A DNA stretch of 64,000 bases from Saccoglossus kowalevskii (lineage: Eukaryota > Hemichordata > Enteropneusta > Harrimaniidae), in contig NW_003158211.1 of assembly GCF_000003605.2 (NCBI RefSeq), positions 1-64,000 of the forward strand. Reading direction: 5' to 3'. The position numbers and the translations under genes are program-made. This document shows, in pieces, positions 52,853 through 64,000 of this stretch (positions are counted from its first letter, which is position 1; every line of letters begins with the position of its first letter). The notes under the pieces were generated by a model, which was not told where the DNA came from, made no database searches, and saw only the letters and a program-made list of their open reading frames with translations.

Positions 52853-53747
52853 ATGATATCACAGGTAACAATCCCGAATGAAACTACCAACTTTGCATTC
52901 GCTGTTTACAACTTTGTAAGCAGTTCCTTGTCGATTTTTCCGTTGGATGTTGTGATAATCTGCTTATTTATGAGACATTCTCGGAACATTTACTTAATGT
53001 TTCCGAAATTTAACTGCGGGGTTGTCATGACAATTACTTAGGTTAAATATATAAGCAACTCCGCAAACATTTCCTTCGCTTATTCTAACATTGCACGGTG
53101 TTTTCTAACATTTTACATTCAGGTCATGGGAACATATATAGACTGCTTTCAATTGGCTTTTATTGAATTTCTCGACTTTACAACTGCGCGTTTCTATATG
53201 CCAACAACTTAGGTCGTATATACAAATACATCTACCAACTTTGCAATAACATTGCACAGCATTGCAATCACTTTGAACAACTTTGCACGGAGTGTTAACA
53301 GCGTAAATCCCACTACATGCCGACAGCTCAGCAACTTGTTCTTGAAATTTAGAAGGAATTTGAAAACTTTGTAATAATTAAAACAGTTCCAAAAATTCCA
53401 CGATTTTCCACTTTAAATGATCGACATCACAGTAAGAGAGAATGCAGGAACGTTGCCTTATATATTTTCGATATGCGTGATGAAACAAAAAAAATAAACT
53501 CAACAGCTCATTTACTCAGGAAGTCTCCCATGCAAGAACTAACCACGCCCGTTTGTTCTTTACTTTAAACATTGGTCGATCACCTAATCACACAGCTGCA
53601 TCGATTATTTGAAATTCAGCCGAATTGCCGGCTATTTCAGATTTTTTAATGTTTCAAAAACGATATCGCTTTCACAGGTACCTCATATATTTGACCTATG
53701 ACCTCAACATACTATGAGTAACACTACGATAATTTAACACCAATTTA
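52853..53747 (+). repeat. Satellite unit U56, body of 895 bp, a4 class
   Basis: a4-b4-c3-d2 (acattcaggtcatggg). First member of the 1.67-kb higher-order repeat; ends at the caccaattt fusion. Confidence 0.92.
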
Positions 53748-54110
53748 CAGTTACAAAAATTCCAAGATTTTCCACTTTAAATGATCGACATCACAGTAAG
53801 AAAGAATGCAGGAACGTTGCCTTATATATTTTCGATATGCGTGATGGAACAAAAAAATAAACTCAACAGCTCATTTACTCAGGAAGTCTCCCATGCAAGA
53901 ACTAACCACGCCCGTTTGTTCTTTACTTTAAACATTGGTCGATCACCTAATCACACAGCTGCATCGATTATTTGAAATTCATCCGAATTGCCGGCTATTT
54001 CAGATTTTTTAATGTTTCAAAAACGATATCGCTTTCACAGGTACCTCATATATTTGACCTATGACCTCAACATACTATGAGTAACTCTACGATAATTTAA
54101 CACCAATTTA
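53748..54110 (+). repeat. Truncated unit, first short copy after U56 (363 bp)
   Basis: Truncated unit bounded by the fusion joint on both sides, so it stands as a complete 363-bp derived repeat. It retains the DR1 but no blocks a-d. Confidence 0.92.
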
Positions 54111-54523
54111 CAGTTACAAAAATTCCAAGATTTTCCACTTTAAATGATCGATATCACAGTAAGAAAGAATGCAGGAACGTTGCCTTATATATTTTCGATA
54201 TGCGTGATGGAACAAAAAAAATAAACTCAACAGCTCATTTACTCAGGAAGTCTCATATGCAAGAACTAACCACGCCCGTTTGTTCTTTACTTTAAACATT
54301 GGTCGATCACCTAATCACACAGCTGCATCGATTATTTGAAATTCATCCGAATTGCCGGCTATTTCAGATTTTTTAATGTTTCAAAAACGATATCGCTTTC
54401 ACAGGTACCTCCTATTATTGACCTATGACCACTGCATACTTTGAGTAACACTGCGATAATTTAGCACCAATTAACGAAACAATTATTCACATTTTCGAAC
54501 TTTTAACTATTGGACTTGTTAAT
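54111..54523 (+). repeat. Truncated unit, second short copy after U56 (413 bp)
   Basis: Starts at the fusion joint and continues to the normal unit end. The DR1 ends gacca and the tail has gcaccaatt. Confidence 0.92.
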
Positions 54524-55418
54524 ATGATATCACAGGTAACAATCCCGAATGAAACTACCAACTTTGCATTCGCTGTTTACAACTTTGTAAGCAGTTCCTT
54601 GTCGATTTTTCCGTTGGATGTTGTGATAATCTGCTTATTTATGAGACATTCTCGGAACATTTACTTAATGTTTCCGAAATTTAACTGCGGGGTTGTCATG
54701 ACAATTACTTAGGTTAAATATATAAGCAACTCCGCAAACATTTCCTTCGCTTATTCTAACATTGCACGGTGTTTTCTAACATTTTACATTCAGGTCATGG
54801 GAACATATATAGACTGCTTTCAATTGGCTTTTATTGAATTTCTCGACTTTACAACTGCGCGTTTCTATATGCCAACAACTTAGGTCATATATACAAATAC
54901 ATCTACCAACTTTGCAATAACATTGCACAGCATTGCAATCACTTTGAACAACTTTGCACGGAGTGTTAACAGCGTAAATCCCACTACATGCCGACAGCTC
55001 AGCAACTTGTTCTTGAAATTTAGAAGGAATTTGAAAACTTTGTAATAATTAAAACAGTTCCAAAAATTCCACGATTTTCCACTTTAAATGATCGACATCA
55101 CAGTAAGAGAGAATGCAGGAACGTTGCCTTATATATTTTCGATATGCGTGATGAAACAAAAAAAATAAACTCAACAGCTCATTTACTCAGGAAGTCTCCC
55201 ATGCAAGAACTAACCACGCCCGTTTGTTCTTTACTTTAAACATTGGTCGATCACCTAATCACACAGCTGCATCGATTATTTGAAATTCAGCCGAATTGCC
55301 GGCTATTTCAGATTTTTTAATGTTTCAAAAACGATATCGCTTTCACAGGTACCTCATATATTTGACCTATGACCTCAACATACTATGAGTAACACTACGA
55401 TAATTTAACACCAATTTA
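54524..55418 (+). repeat. Satellite unit U57, body of 895 bp, a4 class
   Basis: Second copy of the U56 body in the 1.67-kb repeat. Confidence 0.92.
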
Positions 55419-55782
55419 CAGTTACAAAAATTCCAAGATTTTCCACTTTAAATGATCGACATCACAGTAAGAAAGAATGCAGGAACGTTGCCTTATATAT
55501 TTTCGATATGCGTGATGGAACAAAAAAAATAAACTCAACAGCTCATTTACTCAGGAAGTCTCCCATGCAAGAACTAACCACGCCCGTTTGTTCTTTACTT
55601 TAAACATTGGTCGATCACCGAATCACACAGCTGCATCGATTATTTGAAATTCATCCGAATTGCCGGCTATTTCAGATTTTTTAATGTTTCAAAAACGATA
55701 TCGCTTTCACAGGTACCTCATATATTTGACCTATGACCTCAACATACTATGAGTAACACTACGATAATTTAACACCAATTTA
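55419..55782 (+). repeat. Truncated unit, first short copy after U57 (364 bp)
   Basis: Counterpart of 53748-54110. Confidence 0.92.
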
Positions 55783-56195
55783 CAGTTACAAAAATTCCAA
55801 GATTTTCCACTTTAAATGATCGACATCACAGTAAGAAACAAAGCAGGAACGTTGCCTTATATATTTTCGATATGCGTGATGGAACAAAAAAAATAAACTC
55901 AACAGCTCATTTACTCAGGAAGTCTCATATGCAAGAACTAACCACGCCCGTTTGTTCTTTACTTTAAACATTGGTCGATCACCTAATCACACAGCTGCAT
56001 CGATTATTTGAAATTCAGCCGAATTGCCCCCTATTTCAGATTTTTTAATGTTTCAAAAACGATATCGCTTTCACAGGTACCTCCTATTATTGACCTATGA
56101 CCACTGCATACTTTGAGTAACACTACGATAATTTAACACCAATTAACGAAACATTTATTCACATTTTCGAACTTTTAACTATTGGACTTGTTAAT
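55783..56195 (+). repeat. Truncated unit, second short copy after U57 (413 bp)
   Basis: Counterpart of 54111-54523, with small private differences (aagaaacaaagcagg, attgccccctatt). Confidence 0.92.
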
Positions 56196-57098
56196 ATGAT
56201 ATCACAGGTAACAATCCCGAATGAAACTACCAACTTTGCATTCGCTGTTTACAACTTTGTAAGCAGGTCCTTGTCGATTTTTCCGTTGGATGTTGTGATA
56301 ATCTGCTTATTTATGAGACATTCTCGGAACATTTACTTAATGTTTCCGAAATTTAACTGCGGGGTTGTCATGACAATTACTTAGGTTAAATATATAAGCA
56401 ACTCCGCAAACATTTCCTTCGCTTATTCTAACATTGCACGGTGTTTTCTAACATTTTACATTCAGGTCATGGGAACATCTATAGACTGCTTTCAATTGGC
56501 TTTTATTGAATTTCTCGACTTTACAACTGCGCGTTTCTATATGCCAACAATTTAGGTCATATACACAAATACATCTACCAACTTTTCAATAACTTTGCAA
56601 AACTTTGCAATCACTTTGAACAACTTTCCGCGGAGTGGTAACAGCTTAAATCCCACTACGTGCCGACAGCTCAGCAACTTGTTCTTGAAATTAGAAGGAA
56701 TTTGAAAACTGTCCATTAATTAAAACAGTTACAACAATTCCACGATTTGCCACTATAAATGATCGACATCACAGTAAGAAAGAATGCAGGAACGTTGCCT
56801 TATATATTATCATTTACTCAGGAAGTCTCCCATGCAAGAACTAACCACGCCCGTTTGTTCTTTACTTTAAACATTGGTCGATCACCTAATCACACAGCTG
56901 CATCGATTATTTGAAATTCAGCCGAATTGCCGGCTATTTCAGATTTGTTAATGTTTCAAAAACGATATCGCTTTCACAGGTACCTCCTATAATTGACCTA
57001 TGACCTCAACATACTTTGAGTAACACTACGATAATTTAACACCAATTAACGAAACATTTATTCACATTTTCGAACTTTTAACTATTGGACTTGTTAAT
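56196..57098 (+). repeat. Satellite unit U58 (903 bp), a4 class with A-run deletion
   Basis: a4 (agcaggtcc)-b4-c3-d2 front. The back is the CCGCGG (56628-56633) and ~43-bp A-run deletion type (near 56806) seen in U30, U39 and U54. Confidence 0.93.
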
Positions 57099-58022
57099 AT
57101 GATATCACAGGTAACAATCCCGAATGAAACTAACAACTTTGCATTCGCTGTTTACAACTTTGTAAGCAGTTTCTTGTCGATTTTTCCGTTGGCTGTTGTG
57201 ATAATCTGCTTATATATAAGACATTCTCGGAACATTTACTTAATGTTTTCTAAATTTAACTGCGGGGTTGTCATGAAAATGACTTACGTTAAATATATAA
57301 AAAACTCCGCCAACATTTCCTTCGTTTTTTCCAACATTGCACGGTGTTTTCAAACATTTTGCCCTCACCTCATGGCAACATCTATAGACTGCTTTCAATT
57401 GGCTTTTATTAAATTTCTCGACTTTGTAACTGCGCGTTTCTATATGCCAACAACTTAGGTCATATATACAAATACATCTACCAACTTTGCAATCACTTTG
57501 AACAACTTTGCAAGGAGTGGTAACAGCGTAATCCCACTACGTGCCGACAGCTCAGCAACTTGTTCTTGAAAATTAGAAGGAAATTGAAAACTTTCCATTA
57601 ATTAAAACAGTTACAACAATTCCACAATTTTCCACTATAAATGATCAACATCACAGTAAGAAAGAATGCAGGAACGTTGCCTTATATGTTTTCGATATGC
57701 GTGATGGAACAAAAAAAATAAACTCAACAGCTCATTTACTCAATCAGTCTCCCTTGAAAGAACTAACCACGCCTGTTTGTGCTTTACTTTAAAAACATTG
57801 GACGATCACCTAATCAAACGGCTGCATCGATTATTTGAAATTCAGCCGAATTGCCGGCTATTTCAGATTTTTTAATATTTCAAAAACGATATCGCTTTCA
57901 CAGGTACCTCCTATAATTGACCTATGACCTCTACATACTTTGATTAACACTTCGATAATTTAACACCAATTAACAAAACATTTATTCACATTTTCGAACT
58001 TTTAACTATTGGACTTGTTAAT
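57099..58022 (+). repeat. Satellite unit U59 (924 bp), a4/a1 hybrid, open frame
   Basis: Front has gcattcgctgtttac (a4-linked) and aactaacaac, then a1-b1-c1-d1. The 119-codon frame is open at 57099-57458. About 21 bp of the AACTTTGCA segment are missing near 57485. The tail matches the U37 tail. Confidence 0.93.
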
Positions 58023-58967
58023 ATGATATCACAGGTAACAATCCCGAATGAAACTACCAACTTTGCAATCGCTTTTTACAACTTTGTAAGCAGTTTCTTG
58101 TCGATTTGTTGGTAGGCTGTGGTGATAATCTGCTTATATATGAGGCATTCTTGGAACATTTACTTAATGTTTTCGAAATTTAACTGCGGGGTTGTCATGA
58201 CAATGACTTATGTTAAATATATAAGCAACTCCGCCAACATTTCCTTCGCTTATTCCAACATTGCACGGTGTTTTCTAACATTTTACCTTCAGCTCATGGG
58301 AACAACTATAGACTGCTTTCAATTGGCTTTTATTGATTTTTTCGACTTTACAACTGCGCGTTTCTATATGCCAACAACTTAGGTCATACATATAAATACA
58401 TCTACTAACTTTTCAATAACTTTGCACAACTTTGCAATCACTTTGAACAACTTTGCACGGAGTGGTAACAGCGTAAATCCCAATACGTGCCGACAGATCA
58501 GCAACTTGTTCTTGAAATTAGAAGGAATTTGAAAACTGTCCATTAATTAAAACAGTTAAAACAATTCCACGATTTCCCACTATAAATGATCGACATCACA
58601 GTAAGAATGAATGCAGGAACGTTGCCTTATATGTTTTCGATATGCGTGATGGAACAAAAAAAATAAACTCAACAGCTCATTTACTCAATCAGTCTCCCTT
58701 GCAAGAACTAACTACGCCTGTTTGTGCTTTACTTTAAAAACATTGATCGATCACCTAATCAAACAGCTGCATCGATTATTTAAAATTCAGCCGAATTGCC
58801 GGCTATTTCAGATTTTTTAATATTTCAAAAACGATATCGCTTTCACAGGTACCTCCTATAATTGACCTATGACCTCTACATACTTTGAGTAACACTACGA
58901 TAATTTAACACCAATTAACGAAACATTTATTCACATTTTCGAACTTTTAACTATTGGACTTGTTAAT
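58023..58967 (+). repeat. Satellite unit U60 (945 bp), twin of U38
   Basis: a2 (tgttggtagg)-b2-c2 with cttatg instead of cttagg, so block c is open-d2. Shares the private back-half variants of U38 at an offset of 22,867 bp. Confidence 0.93.
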
Positions 58968-59912
58968 ATGATATCACAGGTAACAATCCCGAATGAAACT
59001 ACCAACTTTGCAATCGCTTTTTACAACTTTGTAAGCAGTTTCTTGTCGATTTTTCCGTTGGCTGTTGTGATAATCTGCTTATATATAAGACATTCTCGGA
59101 ACATTTATTTAATGTTTTCGAAATTTAACTGCGGGGTTGTCATGAAAATGACTTACGTTAAATATATTAGCAACTCCGCCAACAGTTCCTTCGTTTTTTC
59201 CAATATTGCACGGTGTTTTCAAACATTTTGCCCTCACCTCATGGCAACATCTATAGACTGCTTTCAATTGGCTTTTATTGAATTTCTCGACTTTACAACT
59301 GCGCGTTTCTATATGCCAACAACTTAGGTCATATATACAAATACATCTACCAACTTTGCAATAACTTTGCACAGCATTGCAATCACTTTGAACAACTTTG
59401 CACGGAGTGTTAACAGCGTAAATCCCACTACATGCCGACAGCTCAGCAACTTGTTCTTGAAATTTAGAAGGAATTTGAAAACTTTGTAATAATTAAAACA
59501 GTTCCAAAAATTCCACGATTTTCCACTTTAAATGATCGACATCACAGTAAGAGAGAATTCAGGAACGTTGCCTTATATATTTTCGATATGCGTGATGAAA
59601 CAAAAAAAAATAAACTCAACAGCTCAATTACTCAGGAAGTCTCCCATGCAAGAACTAACCACGCCCGTTTGTTCTTTACTTTAAACATTGGTCGATCACC
59701 TAATCACACAGCTGCATCGATTATTTGAAATTCAGCCGAATTGCCGGCTATTTCAGATTTGTTAATGTTTCAAAAACGATATCGCTTTCACAGGTACCTC
59801 CTATAATTGACCTATGACCTCAACATACTTTGAGTAACACTACGATAATATAACACCAATTAACGAAACATTTATTCACATTTTCGAACTTTTAACTATT
59901 GGACTTGTTAAT
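58968..59912 (+). repeat. Satellite unit U61 (945 bp), open-frame type
   Basis: Haplotype a1-b1-c1-d1 with aatatattagcaac and caacagttcc. The 119-codon frame is open at 58968-59327. First unit with GAATTC (59555-59560). Confidence 0.93.
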
Positions 59913-60856
59913 ATGATATCACAGGTAACAATCCCGAATGAAACTAACAACTTTGCATTCGCTGTTTACAACTTTGTAAGCAGTTTCTTGTCGATTTTTC
60001 CGTTGGCTGTTGTGATAATCTGCTTATATATAAGACATTCTCGGAACATTTACTTAATGTTTTCTAAATTTAACTGCGGGGTTGTCATGAAAATGACTTA
60101 CGTTAAATATATAAACAACTCCGCCAACATTTCCTTCGTTTTTTCCAACATTGCACGGTGTTTTCAAACATTTTGCCCTCACCTCATGGCAACATCTATA
60201 GACTGCTTTCAATTGGCTTTTATTAAATTTCTCGACTTTGCATCTGCGCGTTTCTATATGCCAACAACTTAGGTCATATATACAAATACATCTACCAACT
60301 TTTCAATAACTTTGCACAACTTTGCAATCACTTTGAACAACTTTGCAAGGAGTGGTAACAGCGTAAATCCCACTACGTGCCGACAGCTCAGCAACTTGTT
60401 CTTGAAATCTAGAAGGAATTTGAAAACTTTGTAATAATTAAAACAGTTCCAAAAATTCCACGATTTTCCACTTTAAATGATCGACATCACAGTAAGAGAG
60501 AATTCAGGAACGTTGCCTTATATATTTTCGATATGCGTGATGAAACAAAAAAAATAAACTCAACAGCTCATTTACTCAGGAAGTCTCCCATGCAAGAACT
60601 AACCACGCCCGTTTGTTCTTTACTTTAAACATTGGTCGATCACCTAATCACACAGCTGCATCGATTATTTGAAATTCAGCCGAATTGCCGGCTATTTCAG
60701 ATTTGTTAATGTTTCAAAAACGATATCGCTTACACAGGTACCTCCTATAATTGACCTATGACCTCAACATACTTTGAGTAACACTACGATAATTTAACAC
60801 CAATTAACGAAACATTTATTCACATTTTCGAACTTTTAACTATTGGACTTGTTAAT
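59913..60856 (+). repeat. Satellite unit U62 (944 bp), a4/a1 hybrid, open frame
   Basis: Same hybrid as U59 and U64. Its first ~340 bp differ from U64 by one base that I can see (gcatctgcg versus gcaactgcg). Frame open at 59913-60272; GAATTC at 60500-60505. Confidence 0.93.
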
Positions 60857-61800
60857 ATGATATCACAGGTAACAATCCCGAATGAAACTACCAACTTTGC
60901 ATTCGCTGTTTACAACTTTGTAAGCAGTTCCTTGTCGATTTTTCCGTTGGATGTTGTGATAATCTGTTTATTTATGAGACATTCTCGGAACATTTACTTA
61001 ATGTTTCCGAAATTTAACTGCGGGGTTGTCATGACAATTACTTAGATTAAATATATAAGCAACTCCGCAAACATTTCCTTCGCTTATTCTAACATTGCAC
61101 GGTGTTTTCTAACATTTTACATTCAGGTCATGGGAACATCTATAGACTGCTTTCAATTGGCTTTTATTGAATTTCTCGACTTTACAACTGCGCGTTTCTA
61201 TATGCCAACAACTTAGGTCATATATACAAATACATCTACCAACTTTGCAATAACTTTGCACAGCATTGCAATCACTTTGAACAACTTTGCACGGAGTGTT
61301 AACAGCGTAAATCCCACTACATGCCGACAGCTCAGCAACTTGTTCTTGAAATTTAGAAGGAATTTGAAAACTTTGTAATAATTAAAACAGTTCCAAAAAT
61401 TCCACGATTTTCCACTTTAAATGATCGACATCACAGTAAGAGAGAATTCAGGAACGTTGCCTTATATATTTTCGATATGCGTGATGAAACAAAAAAAATA
61501 AACTCAACAGCTCATTTACTCAGGAAGTCTCCCATGCAAGAACTAACCACGCCCGTTTGTTCTTTACTTTAAACATTGGTCGATCACCTAATCACACAGC
61601 TGCATCGATTATTTGAAATTCAGCCGAATTGCCGGCTATTTCAGATTTGTTAATGTTTCAAAAACGATATCGCTTTCACAGGTACCTCCTATAATTGACC
61701 TATGACCTCAACATACTTTGAGTAACACTACGATAATTTAACACCAATTAACGAAACATTTATTCACATTTTCGAACTTTTAACTATTGGACTTGTTAAT
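60857..61800 (+). repeat. Satellite unit U63 (944 bp), a4 class
   Basis: a4-b4-c3 (ttagattaaa)-d2, full length without truncated units attached. GAATTC at 61444-61449. Confidence 0.93.
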
Positions 61801-62735
61801 ATGATATCACAGGTAACAATCCCGAATGAAACTAACAACTTTGCATTCGCTGTTTACAACTTTGTAAGCAGTTTCTTGTCGATTTTTCCGTTGGCTGTTG
61901 TGATAATCTGCTTATATATAAGACATTCTCGGAACATTTACTTAATGTTTTCTAAATTTAACTGCGGGGTTGTCATGAAAATGACTTACGTTAAATATAT
62001 AAACAACTCCGCCAACATTTCCTTCGTTTTTTCCAACATTGCACGGTGTTTTCAAACATTTTGCCCTCACCTCATGGCAACATCTATAGACTGCTTTCAA
62101 TTGGCTTTTATTAAATTTCTCGACTTTGCAACTGCGCGTTTCTATATGCCAACAACGTAGTCATATATACAAATACATCTACCACTTTGCATACTTTGCA
62201 CAGCATGCAATCACTTGAACAACTTGCACGGAGTGTAACAGCGTAAATCCCACAACATGCCGACAGCTCAGCAACTTGTTCTTGAAATTTAGAAGGAATT
62301 TGAAAACTTTGTAATAATTAAAACAGTTCCAAAAATTCCACGATTTCCACTTTAAATGATCGACATCACAGTAAGAGAGAATTCAGGAACGTTGCCTTAT
62401 ATATTTTCGATATGCGTGATGAAACAAAAAAAATAAACTCAACAGCTCATTTACTCAGGAAGTCTCCCATGCAAGAACTAACCACGCCCGTTTGTTCTTT
62501 ACTTTAAACATTGGTCGAGTGCCTAATCACACAGCTGCATCGATTATTTGAAATTCAGCCGAATTGCCGGTCAATTCAGATTTGTTAATGTTTCAAAAAC
62601 GATATCGCTTTCACAGGTACCTCCTATAATTGACCTATGACCTCAACATACTTTGAATAACACTACGATAATTTAACACCAATTAACGAAACATTTATTC
62701 ACATTTTCGAACTTTTAACTATTGGACTTGTTAAT
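61801..62735 (+). repeat. Satellite unit U64 (935 bp), open frame, indel cluster
   Basis: a4/a1 hybrid; frame open at 61801-62160. From about 62157 to 62350 roughly ten single bases are missing relative to U61/U63. GAATTC at 62379-62384. Odd local changes gtcgagtgcc and gccggtcaattc follow. Confidence 0.92.
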
Positions 62736-63678
62736 ATGATATCACAGGTAACAATCCCGAATGAAACTAACAACTTTGCATTCGCTGTTTACAACTTTGT
62801 AAGCAGTTTCGTGTCGATTTTTCCGTTGGCTGTTGTGATAATCTGCTTATATATAAGACATTCTCGGAACATTTACTTAATGTTTTCTAAATTTAACTGC
62901 GGGGTTGTCATGAAAATGACTTACGTTAAATATATAAACAACTCCGCCAACATTTCCTTCGTTTTTTCCAACATTGCACGGTGTTTTCAAACATTTGCCC
63001 TCACCTCATGGCAAATCTATAGACTGCTTTCAAATGGCTTTTATTGAATTCTCGACTTTACAACTGCGCGTTTCTATATGCCAACAACTTAGGCCATATA
63101 TACAAACACATCTTCCAACTTTTCAATAACTTTGCACAACTTTGCAATCACTTTGAACAACTTTGCACGGAGTGGTAACAGCGTAAATCCCACTACGTGC
63201 CGACGGCTCAGCAACTTGTTCTTGAAAATTAGAAGGAAATTGAAAACTTTCCATTAATTAAAACAGTTACAACAATTCCACAATTTTCCACTATAAATGA
63301 TCAACATCACAGTAAGAAAGAATGCAGGAACGTTGCCTTATATGTTTTCGATATGCGTGATGGAACAAAAAAAATAAACTCAACAGCTCATTTACTCAAT
63401 CAGTCTCCCTTGAAAGAAGTAACCACGCCTGTTTGTGCTTTAGTTTAAAAACATTGGTCGATCACCTAATCAAACAGCTGCATCGATTATTTGAAATTCA
63501 GCCGAATTGCCGGCTATTTCAGATTTTTTAATATTTCAAAAACGATATCGCTTTCACAGGTACCTCGTATAATTGACCTATGACCTCTACATACTTTGAT
63601 TAACACTTCGATAATTTAACACCAATTAACAAAACATTTATTCACATTTTCGAACTTTTAACTATTGGAATTGTTAAT
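62736..63678 (+). repeat. Satellite unit U65 (943 bp), mosaic
   Basis: a4/a1 hybrid front with gtttcgtgtcg. Single-base losses near 62994-63050 close the frame at 103 codons. From about 63060 it changes to the U41 back-half type. Confidence 0.92.
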
Positions 63679-64000
63679 ATGATATCACAGGTAACAATCC
63701 CGAATGAAACTACCAACTTTGCAATCGCTTTTTACAACTTTGTAAGCAGTTTCTTGTCGATTTTTTGGTAGGCTGTGGTGATAATCTGCTTATATATGAG
63801 GCATTCTTGGAACATTTACTTAATGTTTTCGAAATTTAACTGCGGGGTTATCATGACAATGACTTAGGTTAAATATATAAGCAACTCCGCCAACATTTCC
63901 TTCGCTTATTCCAACATTGCACGGTGTTTTCTAACATTTTACCTTCAGCTCATGGGAACAACTATAGACTGCTTTCAATTGGCTTTTATTGATTTTTTCG
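63679..64000 (+). repeat. Partial unit U66 (first 322 bp)
   Basis: a2-b2-c2 (gttatcatg)-d2, cut by the window edge; twin of U42. The array continues beyond the window. Confidence 0.93.

Larger units (their letters stand above)
52853..56195 (+). repeat. Higher-order repeat, two copies of about 1.67 kb
   Basis: Copies at 52853-54523 (1671 bp) and 54524-56195 (1672 bp), each one a4 body followed by two truncated units. They match almost base for base, including private variants such as ttcatccgaatt, tactatgagtaac and gacttaca-type fusion joints, so the duplication is recent. Confidence 0.93.
1..64000 (+). repeat. Satellite DNA array, about 945-bp unit, fills the window
   Basis: The sequence ATGATATCACAGG recurs 66 times in one orientation, mostly 940-950 bp apart, and everything between recurrences aligns to the same unit. 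Neighbouring units differ by scattered substitutions, 1-6 bp indels and A-run length, roughly 2-10% by eye. In order a unit holds the phase anchor, diagnostic blocks a-d (defined in the summary), an AACTTTGCA-rich segment near offset 380-440, a TTAATTAAAACAGTTAC segment near 520, an A-run followed by ATAAAC, the stretch CAGCTGCATCGATTATT, GATATCGCTTTCACAGGTACC and a TGACCTATGACCT element, then back to the anchor. Tandem satellites of this kind are typical of eukaryotic heterochromatin; centromeric function or chromosome cannot be told from sequence. No unique DNA or inserted element was seen. The family was not recognised. Confidence 0.98.

Noticed and set aside
1-64000. CRISPR array
   Set aside because: The repeats are about 945 bp with no alternation of short identical repeats and unique spacers.
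1-64000. Tandem copies of a transposon, LTR element or virus-like element
   Set aside because: No terminal inverted repeats, long terminal repeats, target-site duplications, or transposase, reverse transcriptase or capsid-like reading frames were seen. Units abut without insertion scars.
1-64000. rDNA, histone or tRNA gene cluster
   Set aside because: No conserved rRNA core, histone protein or tRNA-like A/B box pair was found in the unit on either strand.

Overview
The whole 64 kb window is one head-to-tail satellite DNA array. I count 65 complete repeat units, plus a 201-bp partial at the left edge and a 322-bp partial at the right edge. The usual unit is 940-950 bp, AT-rich (about two-thirds A+T by eye, not computed) and always in the same orientation. 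No unique sequence, conserved host gene, RNA gene, transposon, virus-like element or CRISPR array is visible, and neither edge leaves the array. This points to a eukaryotic heterochromatic block (centromeric, pericentromeric or sex/B-chromosome type). I do not recognise the satellite family and cannot name the species.

Units are phased here at the A of the near-invariant ATGATATCACAGG (ATAATATCACAGG in units 1, 18 and 50) and numbered U1-U66. Four diagnostic blocks give each unit a haplotype code. Block a is near offset 87: a1 = ccgttggctgttgtg; a2 = ggtaggctgtggtg; a3 = tgcagttggttgtcg; a4 = ccgttggatgttgtg with agcagttcc and tgtttccg. Block b is near offset 112: b1 = tatataagacattc; b2 = tatgaggcattcttgg; b3 = ataagacagacatta (4-bp insertion); b4 = tgagacattctcgg. 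Block c is near offset 174: c1 = atgaaaatgacttacg; c2 = atgacaatgacttagg; c3 = atgacaattacttagg. Block d is near offset 261: d1 = gccctcacctcatggcaac; d2 = accttcagctcatgggaac; d3 = accctcagctcatgggaac after gtgttctaac.

Layout. From 1 to about 50.3 kb there is a shuffled mix of a1, a2 and rare a3 units with little local order. It holds two units with the same 82-bp internal duplication (U27, U53) and two 902-903 bp deletion units (U30, U39), each followed by an a4 unit. From 50.3 to 57.1 kb there is a reorganised a4 domain in which full units are joined to about 364-bp truncated derivatives. It includes a nearly exact 1.67-kb higher-order repeat (full + short + short) at 52853-54523 and 54524-56195. 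From 57.1 to 63.0 kb a1 and a4 units are strongly homogenised and share a derived GAATTC site. From about 63.06 kb to the edge the sequence returns to a copy of the 38.3-39.2 kb segment.

Nothing here works as an operon or gene cluster. Most open frames are by-products of the repeated unit. The longest recurrent one (119 codons at the unit start) is open in only 10 of 65 complete units. The features most likely to matter biologically are the nuclear-receptor-type DR1 element (AGGTCA-T-AGGTCA on the minus strand, sometimes the canonical AGGTCA-A-AGGTCA) present in nearly every unit, and the traces of unequal crossing-over and gene conversion.
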